Part shown: positions 1 through 13,937 of the stretch, piece by piece | Layout: every line of letters begins with the position of its first letter | Numbering within the stretch: the first letter of the stretch is position 1 | DNA from: Proteles cristata cristata | Taxonomy: Eukaryota; Chordata; Mammalia; Carnivora; Hyaenidae | NCBI GenBank assembly: GCA_017311185.1 | Contig: JAESUZ010003374.1 | Span: 62,001-126,000 of the forward strand | DNA length: 64,000 nucleotides | Direction of reading: 5' to 3' | The notes under the pieces: model-generated | Database searches by the model: none | What the model was told of the DNA's origin: nothing | The model's input: the letters and a program-made list of their open reading frames with translations, nothing else | Translations under genes and position numbers: made by a program

Positions 1-117
1 GTGACCCTTGATGTGGCTGTGGAATTCACCCAGGAGGAGTGGACTTTGCTGGATCCAATCAGAGAAACCTGTACAGAGATGAGATGCTGGAGAACCACAA
101 GAATCTGGTTGCAGTAG
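1..117 (+). pseudogene. KRAB-A exon, frameshifted (ZNF559-like)
   Basis: The first half reads VTLDVAVEFTQEEWTLLDP in one frame; the second half reads QRNLYRDEMLENHKNLVAV in another. One base is missing between the DP codons and CAGAGAAAC (about position 58-62). One codon is also missing near the start compared with the usual VTFEDVAV. The splice donor (AG|GTAAGG at 117/118) is intact and leaves a 1-nt phase that matches the next exon. Confidence 0.85.
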
Positions 118-1359
118 GTAAGGCTGGTACCATCTCTTCATTTAGCTTTTTCTGGAAGAAAACTTTCTTTCTTTCTTTTTGGTTTTTTAAAGTAGGCTCC
201 ATGCCCAATGTGGGGCTTAACCCCGTGACCCTGAGATTAAGAGTCGCATGCTCTACCGACTGAGCCGGCCAGACTCCCCTTGCTTAAGTGACTGCGTTCT
301 AGGCTCTGTGCTGACTAATGGCGATGCAGTAGTAAAAAGAGCAGGTGCTGTTTCTGCTCTCCTAGACCTTACCTTGAAGTGACTTCCTCTTGAAAACAAA
401 GATCTGTTTGTTGTACTGGCTTTATTTTCTGTATGGATTGAAAGGCTTAGGACCTAAAAACTCGTATACAAATTTGAGCCTGGGTTTCAGGGGAAAGGCC
501 GGCACCCCTTTTGGTGAACGGTGAGAAAGTGTGTGCTTGTATTTTAGTTTCATTTGAAAGTTTGTTGGTTTGAAAAAAACAAAAGGTTATTGGTTTGATA
601 AAGTTGGCACGAACATTTTCTTTCTCAAGTTACACCTGACAGTATTTGGTGTCCCCACAGAACCGAATCTTGATCCTGGTTTATGGAACTGTTTGTCATC
701 CTTTGCATGTTCATCTTACACATGAGATCATCTTCCTCTGAGAGCCAGGTACTAGCTATGCAGGCCTGGTCTGATCTTTCAGGTGGAACAGAAGAGAAAG
801 CTGAGGCTAATGGGAGAAGTTCTGCAAAGTCAGGGAAAAGGGAGAAATGATTCTCTATGAGAAACAGCAGGAATCCATGAGAGCTGCAGTCCATTTGGAA
901 ATGTTAAATAGGAAGCTTTTGAAGATAGATTTTCCTGAGATGCTGGTACTTTTGGTTTCTGAGACTCCTTGAGTACTTCAGACTTCTCTTTAACTTTTCA
1001 TCCACATTCGGAAACTTCCTTTTGACCTGACAATAAGATTTGTTTCTGCTTTAAATTTTGCATTTAGTTTTTCACCCATTTTATTTCAACTTTGTTTTCG
1101 TGTTCTTCCTCTTCACCATCAGTCTCGACATGTATAGAATTCTTTCTTAGAGAATCACCTACCAGTTTGACCAGCACCCATTTTCCTTACCAATCTCTTA
1201 AGGTAGTTAGACTTTTCAATCTTTATATGTTCATTTCTTTTTTATATTGTAATCTGTGTTGTCAGTCTTTTAAAGTAAATAGGCATTGGCATTTATTTTT
1301 AACACCATCTTTCCATCATTTGTCTCCAAGACCTTAATTTTGTTTTAATCTTATTTCAG
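118..1359 (+). other. intron of the ZNF559-like pseudogene
   Basis: Intron between the KRAB-A and spacer exons. It holds one short SINE (186-280) and AT-rich sequence in which I see nothing else. It ends in a pyrimidine-rich tract and TTTCAG at 1359. Confidence 0.6.
186..280 (-). mobile_element. short tRNA-derived carnivore SINE
   Basis: Reverse strand of the short, older SINE type: tail end 'TAAAGTAGGCTCCATGCCCAA', B-box region 'TGGGGCTTAACCCC', head end 'GACTGAGCCGGCCAGACTCCCC'. It has no long CT-rich body. Confidence 0.75.
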
Positions 1360-1442
1360 ATTGGGAGATTTGTCTTAATACCAAATGGTCAGCACCTCAG
1401 CAGAATATTTTGCAGGGGAAAACATCCAATGTGGTAGAAATG
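1360..1442 (+). pseudogene. spacer exon between KRAB and fingers (ZNF559-like)
   Basis: An 83-bp exon with acceptor TTATTTCAG| and donor |GTAAGATT. With the leftover G of the KRAB exon it reads [16 protein letters not shown] and on to VVEM with no stop. Its length, phases and donor equal those of the matching ZNF177 exon at 32850-32932, so the two genes share an exon plan. Confidence 0.8.
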
Positions 1443-1989
1443 GTAAGATTCACAGTGTGTAATTCCTTGCCTTCCAACCACTGGAAGTTTGGAAATTCCA
1501 TAAGATAGAAAAGCAGCACAAAATCATAACAGACACTGAGGCTAGTGTTATCTATCCCAAATGAAACTGTTTCTCATAGTCTCTTAACATTATGAATGTG
1601 ACAAACACTTTAACCAGTCCCCAAAATATATATACTCTCACAGTGTTAGCTCAAATTTCCATATATACAATTTAGATAAACATTTTGTTAAATAATTTCA
1701 TCTTGATCAATTGTCAACTAAACTTTATAAGAATCCCTGTGAAGATAAAGACTACAAAAGAAAAAAAAGATTACTAAAGAATGTTTTAGCAGAATGGTCT
1801 CTTCAGTCTGCTTGGAAGCACTCATTGCATGTAGTGGAACCCTGCATTGCATGTAGTGAAAGTGGAAGAGAGAACAAAAAACTTCAGTCATGCTGATTTG
1901 TTTCCTGATAGTATAACAATTCAAGACAGGGGAGGATCTCTGAAAGTAAAGCTGGAAAACTTTTATAAAATATCACTGATCTCTTCGTC

Positions 1990-3740
<1,751 letters not shown>

Positions 3741-3999
3741 GTAGGATTATTTTTCAATTTTATCCTTCATTTGTGGGAGAATCTGAATGCACACATTAGA
3801 AGAGATCCTAAGAGGGAAAGAGATACAGGAAAGTTTTTTGTTATTAAGAAAAATCATACTGGACAGGAATGGTAAATTATAAATGAAGGCAATATGGAAA
3901 AGGCTTAATTTATTTTCCATGAAATAAGTCATGTTAGATTGTGAATGTAAAAGCAATCTTCTTTCAGCAAATACCTTCCATATATTTTTATAAAAATTG

Positions 4000-4099
4000 A
4001 ATTCCTAGAGCCTGATGCAGGGCTCGAATCCACCAACTGTGATCTCATGACCTGAGCCGATGTCGGATGCTTAACCAACTGAGCCACCTAGGTGCCACT
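4000..4099 (-). mobile_element. 5' part of a feliform SINE
   Basis: Only the tRNA-like head survives: 'GATGCAGGGCTCGAATCC' through 'CAACTGAGCCACCTAGGTGCC'. The CT-rich body is missing. Confidence 0.8.
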
Positions 4100-4481
4100 A
4101 AATGAAAAATGAAAAACTTTTGTTACAAAAGGTATTTAAATAAAATCTAAAAGTATTAAAAAATTGGGATAGTATTATAGTACAGATTTTCACTTATTGC
4201 ATATAAGAAAATTGGTACTGGAAAAGAAAATCATTATTTAAATGAGATGCCTTTTTGTGTGTGTGTCTTTTTTCAAAGTAGACCCACAGTTTTTCTTTTT
4301 TTTTCCTCTTTTTTTTGACCCACAGTTTTTAAAAACTAATGATGTTGAACATGTACTTGTCATCCATTTATCTTTGATGAAGTATATTTTCAATATCTTT
4401 CTTGTTGGTTATTAAGTTTGCTTTTCTTAATAAACAGGTTTATTGAGATATAATTGCCATGCATCAAATTGCACATATTTT

Positions 4482-4689
4482 ATTATTATTATTATTATTT
4501 TATTTATTTCTAGGAGAGAGAGAGAGACAGTGTGAGCAGGGGAGGGTCAGAGAGAGAGGGAGTCACAGACTCTGAGACAGGCTCCAGGCTCTGAGCTGGC
4601 AGTCAGCACAGAGCCCGAAACAGGGCTCAAACCCACGAACCGTGAGATCATGACCTAAGCAAAAGTCGGACGCTTAACCGACTAAGCCC
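4482..4689 (-). mobile_element. feliform SINE, head clipped
   Basis: Poly-T, then 'TTTATTTCTAGGAGAGAG', GA-rich body and tRNA head. It stops at 'CGACTAAGCCC', so about 14 bases of the head are missing. The flanking duplication is about AAATTRCACATATTTTA. Confidence 0.9.
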
Positions 4690-5120
4690 AAATTACACAT
4701 ATTTTAAGTGTACAATTCAAGTTTTGATGCATGCACATATCCATGAAACAGTTCCTCTGCACTAGAAATGAGCACATGGAATTTGAAATTGCAAACACAA
4801 TAGTATTTACATTAGCACAATAAAACACATACTAGATGTATATGAGGAAAACTGGAAAATTCTGATGAATGAGATCAAAGAGCAACTAAATGGAGAAATA
4901 TTTAATGTTTGTGGATACACTCAGTATTGTCAAGATGTTAGTTCTTCCCACCTCGCTAATGGATTCAATGCAGTCAAAATTCCAGCAACTTATTTTGTGG
5001 ATACTGACAACCTGTTTGTATGGAGAGACAAAAGACCCAAAAGAGCCAACACAGCATTGAAGGAGAAGAACAGAGTTGGAGGATTGAAACCGCCTGACTT
5101 CAAGACTTACTATAAAGCTT

Positions 5121-5217
5121 GGGGCAGCTGGCTGCCTCAATAAGAAGAGTGTGGTCTTGGGGTTGTGAGTTTGAACGCCACATTGGGTGTGGAGATGACT
5201 CATAGATTAAAAAAAAA
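5121..5217 (+). mobile_element. short tRNA-derived carnivore SINE
   Basis: Short SINE type with 'GGGGTTGTGAGTTTGA', 'GTGTGGAGATGACT' and an A tail. The duplicated target TTACTATAAAGCT lies on both sides, within the L1 ORF2. Confidence 0.85.
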
Positions 5218-6263
5218 CCCAAAATTTACTATAAAGCTACATTAATTAAAACAGTGTTGTAGTGGTAAAAGAATAGACAGATTGATGGAACAGAATAGAG
5301 AGCTCAAATAGGCCACATAAATAGTCTTCTGGTCTCTGACAGGAGCAAAGGCAATGAAATGGAGGAAAGATCATTCTTTCCAACAAATGGTGCTAGAATG
5401 ACTAGACATTCACTGGCAAAACAATAAATCTAGACAATTCGCACTCTTTCGAAAGATTAACTTACGATACATTATAGACCTAAATGTAAAACACACAACT
5501 ATGAACTCCTATAAGATAACATAGGAGAAACCCTAGGTGTCCTTGGGTGTGGCAGTCCCTTTTTTAAATATAACCCAAAAGGCATGATCCATAAAAGACA
5601 CTGATAAACTGAACTTTATTAAAATGTAATGCTCTGTGGAAGACATTGTCAAGAAATTAGAAAACAAGCACAGGTTGGGAGAAAATGTTTGCAGAAGACC
5701 TACTTGGATAAAGGACTATGATCCAAAGTATACAAAGAACTATTAGAACTCAACAGTGAGAAAATAGCCTATTAAAAATTGGTCAAAGACCTCAACAGAC
5801 ACGTCTCCACACATGTACAGATGGCAAATAAGCATTTATTTAAAGAGGCTCCATATCATATGTGATCAGGAAAATGCAAATTAAAAGAAGCTCCCACTAT
5901 GAGAGCTCCCACATCTATGAGAATGGTTAAAATCTGACAGCACCAAATACTTTGATGGTGGAAATACAAAACTCTATGGCCTGTTTGGGATAGTTTGGTG
6001 GTTTCTTATAAAGCTAAACATACTCTTACCAAAGGATCCAGTATCCAGGGTCCTTGGTATTTACCTAGAGAAATTGAAAACTTATGTCTGTTCAAAAACC
6101 AGCACATGCATGATGTTGGGTTTATTTTGTTTTGTTTGATCATGGATCTTTATAGTAGTTCTATTCCTAATTTCCAGACAGACCTTCAGTAGGCAGATGA
6201 ATCTCTTCAGCAGATAAATGAATAAAGTAGTGCATCCAGACAATGGAATGAATATCCAGCATT

Positions 6264-6490
6264 TATTTTTTTAAATGTTTTTTTTTATTTATTTCTAGGA
6301 GAGAGAGAGAGAGAGAGATAGCGTGAGCAGGGGAGGGTCAGAGAGAGAGGGAATCACAGACCGAAACAGGCTCCAGGCTCTGAGCTGGCAGTCAGCACAG
6401 AGCCCGATGCGGGGCTCGAACCCACGAACCGCGAGATCATGACCTAAGCGAAAGTCGGATGCTCAACCGACTAAGCCACCCAGGCGCCCC
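6264..6490 (-). mobile_element. full-length young feliform SINE
   Basis: Reverse-strand copy from poly-T to 'CCACCCAGGCGCCCC' with the young-subfamily head 'ATGACCTAAGCGAAAGTCGG'. GAATATCCAG is repeated on both sides. It splits an L1 3' end. Confidence 0.95.
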
Positions 6491-6999
6491 GAATATCCAG
6501 TATTTAAAAGGAATGAGGTATCAGGGTTTGAAAAGACCTAGATGGACGCACCTTCCATACACATTAGTAAATGAAAGAAGCCAATTTGGAAAGGCTGTAT
6601 ATACTGTATGATTCCAACTCTGTGACATCCTGGAAAAGGCAAAGCCATGGAGACCAGCGGTGGTCAAGAGTGGAGGGAGGTAGCTGGGGGTGTGAGTGGG
6701 CAAAGCACATGGGATTTTGAAGGCAGTGACAATACTTTGTATGATGCTGTCGTGGTGAATGTATCATTTTGTATTTGTGGAAACCATAGAATGCACAACA
6801 CCAAGAGTGAGCCCCAGGGCACTGTGCGTGATTATGATGTGTCAATGTTGGTTCATCAGCTGTAACAAATTTACCACTCTGGTGTGAGATGTTAGTAATT
6901 GTAGAGGTTATGCATATGTGGGGCAGGGGTATATGGGAAGTCTGTGTACCTTTCCCAGTTTCCCTGTGAACCTAAAACTGTTGTGGGGGAAGAGTGGAA

Positions 7000-7296
7000 G
7001 TCTTAAAGTGAATAGATCTTTGAACCCCCAAACTGTGGGCAGGGAGCAAGATGAAATAGGTCCATAAACTACTCAGTGAAAAATATGGCCCTATGGGAAA
7101 GCAAGTATGATTCAGGTAGCAGAACTCCACAAAGAATCATTGCTGTGGCTCCGCAGTGCCCCTTAAGGAAGAGGCAAGATGTTCCTGTCTGACTTTCAGA
7201 ATTGCTATGGACTATTGGCTACAGTGGGTTTCCCGTTTCTCCTACCCACCCACCCACCCCCCTTTTCTTTCTATGATAAGCAGCCAGCAGTTTATG
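7000..7296. other. no feature recognised
   Basis: Short unique-looking stretch after the L1 3' UTR. It contains a small CCCA-rich run near 7240-7260 and no supported gene. Confidence 0.5.
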
Positions 7297-7405
7297 TTTT
7301 TTAAAGTTTATTATTTTTTAGTCTTTTCTACACCCAATGGGGTTCAGTCACAACCCCGAGATCAAGAGTCACGTGCTCTTCCTACAGCGCTAACCAGATG
7401 CCTCC
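7297..7405 (-). mobile_element. short tRNA-derived carnivore SINE
   Basis: Reverse-strand short SINE: 'TTTTAGTCTTTTCTACACCC', then 'ACCCCGAGATCAAGAGTCA' and 'TAACCAGATGCC'. Divergent. Confidence 0.7.
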
Positions 7406-7689
7406 CACGCATTTCTTAATATGAATGTCTCTTCTGAGTATTCTTTCCTCCTCTCACAATTATATGCTGATTGTGTGGCGAGTAAATAACTTATCTCTTT
7501 ATTTCACACATCTTCAGATAGAGAGTACCATTCTGAAACCACACCAAAACAGTCTTTTCCAGATTGGACCTGACTTAGATGTTAAGGTTCTGGACATGGA
7601 ACTTGAGTCTGACACTATCGTCACAAGATTTGGGCATGGTTTTAATAGACAGTGAACATTGAATACGTGGAGGTACATTCATAATTTGT

Positions 7690-8175
7690 GGCAGATTGAT
7701 GTTTTAAAACATGGCCCCCAAATTCTTTGTCACTGTTGCATCCACTTTTTTCTTTAGGAGTAGAATACAAATGATGCTGTGTAATTTCCCAGTCTAGGCC
7801 ATAAGGGGCCATACAGTTCTCCCCTGGTTATCTTTGCATGTTCTCTTTTGGGATATTCCCAGTTGGTATGCTTCCCTTGGAAACAAGCAGTTATGCTGTA
7901 ACATGGAAGGGCTGCTTGGCTACTTGGAGATGCTCCTCTCAGCAGTCACCAGCTGCTCTCCGCCTTCTAGCCGTGTCAAGGAAGGCACCAGATGTGTGTA
8001 TGAGTCCCCAGATGACTCCAGCCCTTTGCTTTTGGAGTCCCCTTGAGCTGTGTGAGTCTTCCCAGGTAAGGAAGGCCCTTATCATTGTAGGGCAGAGGCA
8101 AGCCATTCTTTCCCACTGTGTCTTGTCAAAATTCCTGATCTATGATCTCTTAAAATAACAGAATAGTGGTGGTTC
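7690..8175 (+). mobile_element. old MaLR/MLT1-type LTR
   Basis: The run 'GATGCTGTGTAATTTCCCAG', 'GGCCATAAGGGGCCATACAG', 'GATGACTCCAGCCC' and 'GGCAAGCCATTCTTTCCCAC' follows the usual order of MLT1-class solo LTRs (ERVL-MaLR). No internal retroviral sequence is seen next to it. Boundaries are approximate. Confidence 0.75.
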
Positions 8176-8184
8176 CATACCAGC

Positions 8185-9617
8185 AGTTATCAAACATTTT
8201 GACTTCAGAACTCCTTTACACTCTAAAATTGAGCATCACAAAGTGCTTTATTTTATGAGCATTGCATCTATGAGTATTTGATGTATTAAAAAATAAGACA
8301 TGTTTTAAATATTTATGATTTCATAATGTACCTAAAATGGTTACTTATGAATAACTATTTTTCTTAATTTTTAAAATTAATTTTTTAATTGTTTTTTTTA
8401 TAAATAGTTTATTGTCAAGTTGGTTTCCAAACACACACAGTGCTCATCCCAACAAGTACCCTCCTCCATACCCATCACCCATGAATAACTATTTTTCAAA
8501 GTGATGATAAGAAAATGTGAGAAGTGAGAGTCTCTTCTTGACCAAACTTTAGTGAGTGTCCTGAACCTTCTCCTAGGTCCATCTGTGCACTTCCTTGTAA
8601 AATCCAGTTCTAGCAAGAACCATGCTAACTCAGCAAGAGCTCCCCATCCTCATTAGTGATCATTCTTCATACCTAGTTGGGTCCCTCATCCTCCACCATC
8701 CTTCAGGTTATTTCTAATCACCCTGGCCTAACTTCAGCAACGATTCTGTTAGGTCAGTTTGGTCAGAATCCCGCTTACCCCTGATCTTTCCTCTTAATAA
8801 TTTTCCATCCACTGACCCCTATCCTGTTCCTCGGCTGTAAGTTCCCACTTGCCCTGCTTCTGCATTCAATTTTTTTCTGTAAGGTGTTTGTATGAAATAT
8901 ATATAGAAACTTTGGGTTCAGTGAGATACATAATTGGAAAAGAGAAGTATTTTCCGATAATTTGGGGTATTTGATACTTCATCAAAACTCAACATTTTTA
9001 GTTTCTTAAAAATTAGTTGCACCGTGGAGTATGAAGTTCTGTCAGTGAATCTTCCTGTTCTGTTACATTAAAGTCCGTTGATTTTTCTTGTGATTTGAAT
9101 GGATAGTTTACCCATGCGCGACCTTGTGCCATCATGAGTTACCCATATGGGAACTAGTTCACTACATTGTACGTATTTTTCAAACGTTGGTCTATTTTAT
9201 TATCTAGCATCAAGCGTCATGCACTAATAGTTATTGGTCATAGCAGAAAGGTTTGTAAATGTTGAGAAGCAGCCAACATCATGGTTCCCGGAATATATTT
9301 TCCAAATTTTTCTGTTACCTCAAGGACATTCTTAAAGAAAACTGGATTTTTTTCTTTCTCATGAGTATTTGGCAGTGAGGAATACAATGTTGGTGGCACT
9401 TGCTGCCACTGCTTTGATTTCTGCTAAGGTGCCAGCACATTTACCCACCATTATTTTATATCAATATAAATGTCAACATGATGAAAAGGTAAAAAATGAG
9501 AAAGGTAAAAAAAATATATATATATATATTAACAATAGTCTTGGCCCCACAGACTGTCTGAAAGCGTCTGGGGGTCTATCTGCAGTCTGGCAACCACATT
9601 TTGAGAACCGCTATTAT
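8185..9617 (+). mobile_element. decayed non-autonomous DNA transposon (hAT-like)
   Basis: The sequence begins 'CAGCAGTTATCAAACATTTTG' and ends 'ACATTTTGAGAACCGCT'. These ends are roughly inverted, as in hAT/MER elements. The interior matches a repeat I know from other mammals ('CATGAGTATTTGGCAGTGAGG'), but I cannot name it safely. It is interrupted by the mini L1 at 8364-8480 and carries a TA run near 9513-9530. Confidence 0.65.
8364..8480 (-). mobile_element. very short 5'-truncated L1 3' end
   Basis: Only 117 bp: poly-T side, then 'TTTATTGTCAAGTTGGTTTCC' and 'GTACCCTCCTCCATACCC', the carnivore L1 3' terminus. A perfect 17-bp duplication ATGAATAACTATTTTTC lies at 8347-8363 and 8481-8497. 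Confidence 0.9.
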
Positions 9618-10633
9618 GTATGACTATGTTTGGAGTGGTTTGTTATACTGAAAAAATAACTATAACATACTTATTCTCCTTTTCATTATTAGTTTCTCCA
9701 GTAGTCTAAACCCTTAACTGGGAAAATCCCAGGGTTCCAGTGTGCTTCAGAAATCGGCTTGCTTTTTCGCCAACTAGAACCTAACTAGACCTGGAGTGTG
9801 GGTCCTACCCTTGTTGCTTTTGAGCTATGTATTTGGGGTACTTCCTCAGCCTCTCCTAAGCCTCATTTCCAGTTGTTAAATGAGCTCATCAGATGCTTTT
9901 GTTACTAAATGTCAGTGGAAATTTTCTAACAGTCATGACTTACAAGGGCTGCTGAGAGCTCATAGTTATTTTGTACTTACTGTATACCGTGAAAGCTTTT
10001 TCATGGATTGAGTCACTTCATCTCCATTACAACTCTCTAAGGGAGCCTCTGTTCTTATTCTGTTTGTGGTTTATATGACATGAAGTATTCACTATCATTT
10101 CTGTTGGATTCTAGTTCAGTGTTATGCAATTTTTAGAGCTAACAGGAACCGTAGCCACTGCAGGCTTTGTGGCCTCCTCCAGAATTAACAATAGCCAAAT
10201 TGTGTTCCTCCGGGTTCTGTATTACAGGCAGACAGATTTTCAGAATTATTGTGTTCCTCTGGGCAGAGAACTCACAATTAGAACACAATTATCTCCACAC
10301 AGAAACCCAGTGTTGATGTTGCAGCTGACCCAGAGCAGCCAGCATAACGGAATCTGCCTTTGCTCTCAAATGTGGCCAAGTACTGATTTTAATGAATGTA
10401 TAACACGATTTTGTCAAACGTTAATAGTTAGGATGGTAGACAGAGGCTGGGCCTTGACAGGAATGAAGACAAGCCCATGGTTTTGCAACTGTGAATAATG
10501 TTTATGAATTTTTTGAAGATTTTTAATTTTAATTTTATCTCCCTATTTTTACTCCTCCCATTTCTTTCCCCCTTCTCTTACTGTGGAAATTAACGCAGCA
10601 AATTTCATCCATTTGATTTCACCTCATGTACGG
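9618..10633. other. intergenic, one MIR-like fragment
   Basis: Unique-looking sequence. 9960-10095 ('TGTACTTACTGTATACCGTG', 'CATCTCCATTACAACTCTC') resembles the core of a MIR element. Nothing else recognised. Confidence 0.45.
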
Positions 10634-10836
10634 TTTTCGTTTATTTATTTTGAGAGAGACAGAGAAATTATGGATGGGGAAGGGGCAGAGAACAAGGAGG
10701 GGAGGGAGAATCCCAAGCAGGCTCTCCTCTCTGAGTACAAAGCCTGAAGTGGGGCTTGAACTTAACGAAACTGTGAGATCATGACCTGAGACTCAACTAA
10801 CAGCCTCTCAACCTACAGAGCCACCCAGGTGCCCCT
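10634..10836 (-). mobile_element. feliform SINE, diverged
   Basis: GA-rich body, 'CAAGCAGGCTCTCCTCTCTG', and head 'CAGAGCCACCCAGGTGCCCC' on the reverse strand. Confidence 0.9.
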
Positions 10837-11427
10837 GTACAATCTTATTAGACATCAAATATTTCAGAATATAAGCATGACAATAATTAAGGACATGGTT
10901 TTATTATTAAGCTACTTAACTGCAGATCCCAAGATGAATCTGAAAACTCCCCCCCTCCCGCCCCCCAGTGCCGGGCCCCAGAGACCTATTAAATCAAAGT
11001 AAAATCATATCAGAACAATACTGACCTTTTTGCTTCTTAGTAGTCATTGTCCAAATTTAGAGCCACAAAAACTCAGAAATAAAAGAGGTGTTTATTTTCT
11101 CCTTTGTTTTGGCTCTCGTAACAATACAAAGGATTTAATTTCTGTTTATCACAGCTATATGTGTTGGTTTTCAGGAACCTCAAGAAAATGAAAATTTTGT
11201 TGCTACTATCAAATAAGAGTACATTGGACTATTAAAAAAAACTTAGCATTTGACAAGGGAAGGTAGATAATTTTAAAGTATATATGAGCATTGAATGAGG
11301 CCAGAGGTTTTAACTTTGCAACCCTGAAATCCCTCAGATTTAGTCTGGGAATTTGTATCAAAATGTGTCTCTACTCTTCCCCCATATGTAGTACAATGAT
11401 GTTGGTATTAATGATTTGAGGGACTTT
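10837..11427. other. intergenic, nothing recognised
   Basis: AT-rich sequence with a C-rich run at about 10950-10980. No coding or repeat signature that I can support. Confidence 0.5.
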
Positions 11428-11574
11428 TTTTTTTTAAGGTTTATTTATTTGAGAGAGAGTGAGCAGGGGAGAGGCAGCACTGACAGCAGAGAGCCCAATG
11501 CAGGGCTTGAACTCAGGAACTGTGAGATCAAGACCTGAGCCAAAGTCAGATGCTTACTTGACTGAGCCACTGAG
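11428..11574 (-). mobile_element. feliform SINE with internal deletion
   Basis: Poly-T, 'TTTATTTGAGAGAGAGTGAG', then directly 'AGAGCCCAATGCAGGGCTTG' and 'TTGACTGAGCCACTGAGG'. The middle 'CAGGCTCCAGGCTCTGAG' segment is missing. Confidence 0.85.
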
Positions 11575-12757
11575 GAACTTCTGTTTTTTCTTTTAAATAA
11601 AATTCTAAAGTAGGAATTTTTTTTATCTGAAAATTTGGTCAGTAATAATGCACAAATTAGAAATGCAAAGGTTTCAAATCAAAGAAGAGCTATCCATTGA
11701 GAATGAAAGGGGTTTTTTTTTCAATTTGAAGGTTTTTTTTTTCTTTAAGAGATCAAAGATTTTAGGCAAATGCATAGCAAAGTGTTCTCAATTTGTATGA
11801 GCTTATGGTGGCTTGGTATAAATGCAGTTTTCCTAACATGACTTACAAATGCTTGTGAGGAAATCTCCAGCATGTCTACACTGCTTACCCCAAACCAGAC
11901 TGGACTGCCAAAGCCAGTAAGGTTCCAAGTAAGAGAAGCCTGTGTCGTTAGTTCTCAACTGAGGTTCATGCAAATGGGAAATTCACATCTGGTGCAGTAC
12001 TTTTATGCCAACCCCATTCATGTCCCCAGGTTGTACTTGGCACCTTTGAAGGCAACTTGTGTAGGTTCCCCCCACTTTGACATAAAAATTGGTGGCACAG
12101 CCCACACCCACTCCCCTGCCCCAAATGTTTGCATCCATGGGAGGTGGGGTCAGCCCTTGGTAGTCCTTTGAGTAGAAGAACCTTGAAGTGAGGGCCCAGG
12201 ATTGCTCACTGTAGCAGCAGGGAGCAGAGCAGGTAGTGAGAAGAGATGTTCCACTGTCTGAATTTCTGGACCATTTAGCTCTCTGGAATTTTCCTTCCCC
12301 CCACCCCTCCCCTCCGAAAAACAGTTAAGGAATCAGATTTCATTAGTGAACTCTTATCTCGCTGTGTTTTTATGAACAAGCAGCCTGACCTCTGCATCAG
12401 CATGGGCAGCTTTGTCATTTCCTCTAGAAACAAAAAGTCCTGGATTTCCAGTGCAGTGCATAAATACAGATGGCTAGAATAGAGTTATTGGCCTAAGCTG
12501 TGTGTGTGTCTGTGTGTGTACATGCACAGTCGAGTTCATAAGGACTAGTGCATTTTACTTCTGTCAGAAAATGTCATTCTTTGTCCACAGAACAAAGCCA
12601 AGAATCATTGGTCAGTAAAAGTGCACAAGCATCTTTATAGATCACCTAACAGTATCTTTCTCCCTGTTTTCATTGTGTGGTGAAGAAAAGAACCTACCTC
12701 CTTAAAATTCTTTTTTTTGGGGGGAGGCGGGGAGAATGCAGATTGAAATTTTTCCAT
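11575..12757. other. intergenic, nothing recognised
   Basis: No gene or repeat identified. The 99-codon open frame at 11872-12171 shows no family signature. There is a small TG run near 12505-12520. Confidence 0.5.
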
Positions 12758-12868
12758 TTTTTAAAAGATTTTTTAAAACTTTTAAGTAATCTCTATACCC
12801 ACCGTGGGGCTTGAATTTACAACCCTGAGACAGTCACATGCTCAACTGACTGAGTCTGCCAGGCACCA
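12758..12868 (-). mobile_element. short tRNA-derived carnivore SINE
   Basis: 'TAAGTAATCTCTATACCCACC' then 'GGGGCTTGAATTTACAACCC' and 'GACTGAGTCTGCCAGGCACC' on the reverse strand. Confidence 0.8.
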
Positions 12869-13058
12869 GAAAATTTTTCATTTTAAAAACATGGTTCTAA
12901 TCTTTAAATTTCATATTAGTAAGAGAGTCCTGGCACTTAAAGGGCCTTCTCTTTACTGGTAGGCATTTTCTGGAGCTGGTCAGCCTGAGAAGCACAGTCC
13001 ACCAGGAGGGATTGAGATTTCTTTTAACAACAGATCTCTACTTCTGGGTACCTCTTAA

Positions 13059-13262
13059 TTTTTTTTGAACGCTTATTTATTTGAAAGAGACAGAGCATGA
13101 GCGGGGGTGGGGCAGAGAGAGAGGGAGACACAGACTCTGAAACAGGCTCCAGGCTCTGAGCTGTCAGCACAGAGCCCAATTCTGGGCTCCAACTCCTGAA
13201 CCACGAGATCGTGACCTTACAGGAAGTCAGACGCTTGACCAACTGAGCCACCCAGGTGCACC
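13059..13262 (-). mobile_element. full-length feliform SINE
   Basis: Complete body 'AACAGGCTCCAGGCTCTGAG' and head 'CAACTGAGCCACCCAGGTGC', reverse strand. Confidence 0.93.
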
Positions 13263-13462
13263 AATGATAGTGCTTTTAATCTTAAATCCTCCTGTGTCCA
13301 GGCAGATGTTTTATTTATGGGGGTGTTAACAAAAGGCACAAAGAGGAGCTATGGAGGTTCTTTTAAATCCTGGGTTTGAAGTGTCTAAATGTAGTAACAA
13401 CCCCAAAGCACCTTAAAAATCTATCCTTTTCTCTACTACTGGATTGGGCTTTTTTAAATCCT

Positions 13463-13673
13463 TTAAAAAAATTTTTTTAGCATTTATTTTGAAACACAAA
13501 GACAGAGCACCAGTGGGGGAGGAGCAGAGAGAGAGAGGAGACACAATGTGAAGTAGGCTCCAAGCTCTGAGTTGTCAGCACTGAGCCCGATATAGGGCTT
13601 GAACCCATCAACTGTGAGATTATGACCTGAGCCGAAGTTGGATGCTTAACTGACTGAGCTACCCAGGTGCCCC
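13463..13673 (-). mobile_element. full-length feliform SINE
   Basis: Body 'GTAGGCTCCAAGCTCTGAG' and head 'GACTGAGCTACCCAGGTGCC', reverse strand; first of a run of SINEs from 13.4 to 14.1 kb. Confidence 0.92.
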
Positions 13674-13694
13674 CAGATTGGGATTTTCCCCTTT

Positions 13695-13785
13695 TAAGTG
13701 TTTATTGTTTTTGAGAAAGTGCGAGCATGGGAGGGGCAGAGAGGGGACAGAGGACCTGACTGCAGGGAGCCACCCAGATGCCCCA
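13695..13785 (-). mobile_element. feliform SINE with large internal deletion
   Basis: GA-rich body joined directly to 'GGAGCCACCCAGATGCCCC'; most of the tRNA-like part is lost. Confidence 0.8.
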
Positions 13786-13937
13786 GGATTTTCACTTTTA
13801 GATCATGGTCTCTGATTATGCGGATTTAAATCACTCCTCACGGTCCTGATAAAATACCATTTATTTGCGTTGTAAAGTGCTGATTGAGACCCAAAATTGT
13901 CAGTGTTTTTAAAGTCTAAGTTTTAAGATATATCGTT

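Larger units (their letters stand above)
4780..6995 (+). mobile_element. old L1, 3' third of ORF2 plus 3' UTR
   Basis: 4865-5143 translates to the ORF2 C-terminal segment with the family's 'GGLKPPDFKTYYKA' (consensus GGLxLPDFKTYYKA). After a short SINE, degenerate ORF2 continues (WNR/E-like segment near 5280, then stops), followed from about 6500 by an L1 3' UTR. It is interrupted by SINEs at 5121-5217 and 6264-6490. 5'-truncated and dead. Confidence 0.85.

Noticed and set aside
10124..10498. 124-codon plus-strand frame
   Set aside because: No recognisable domain, no splice or promoter context; likely chance.
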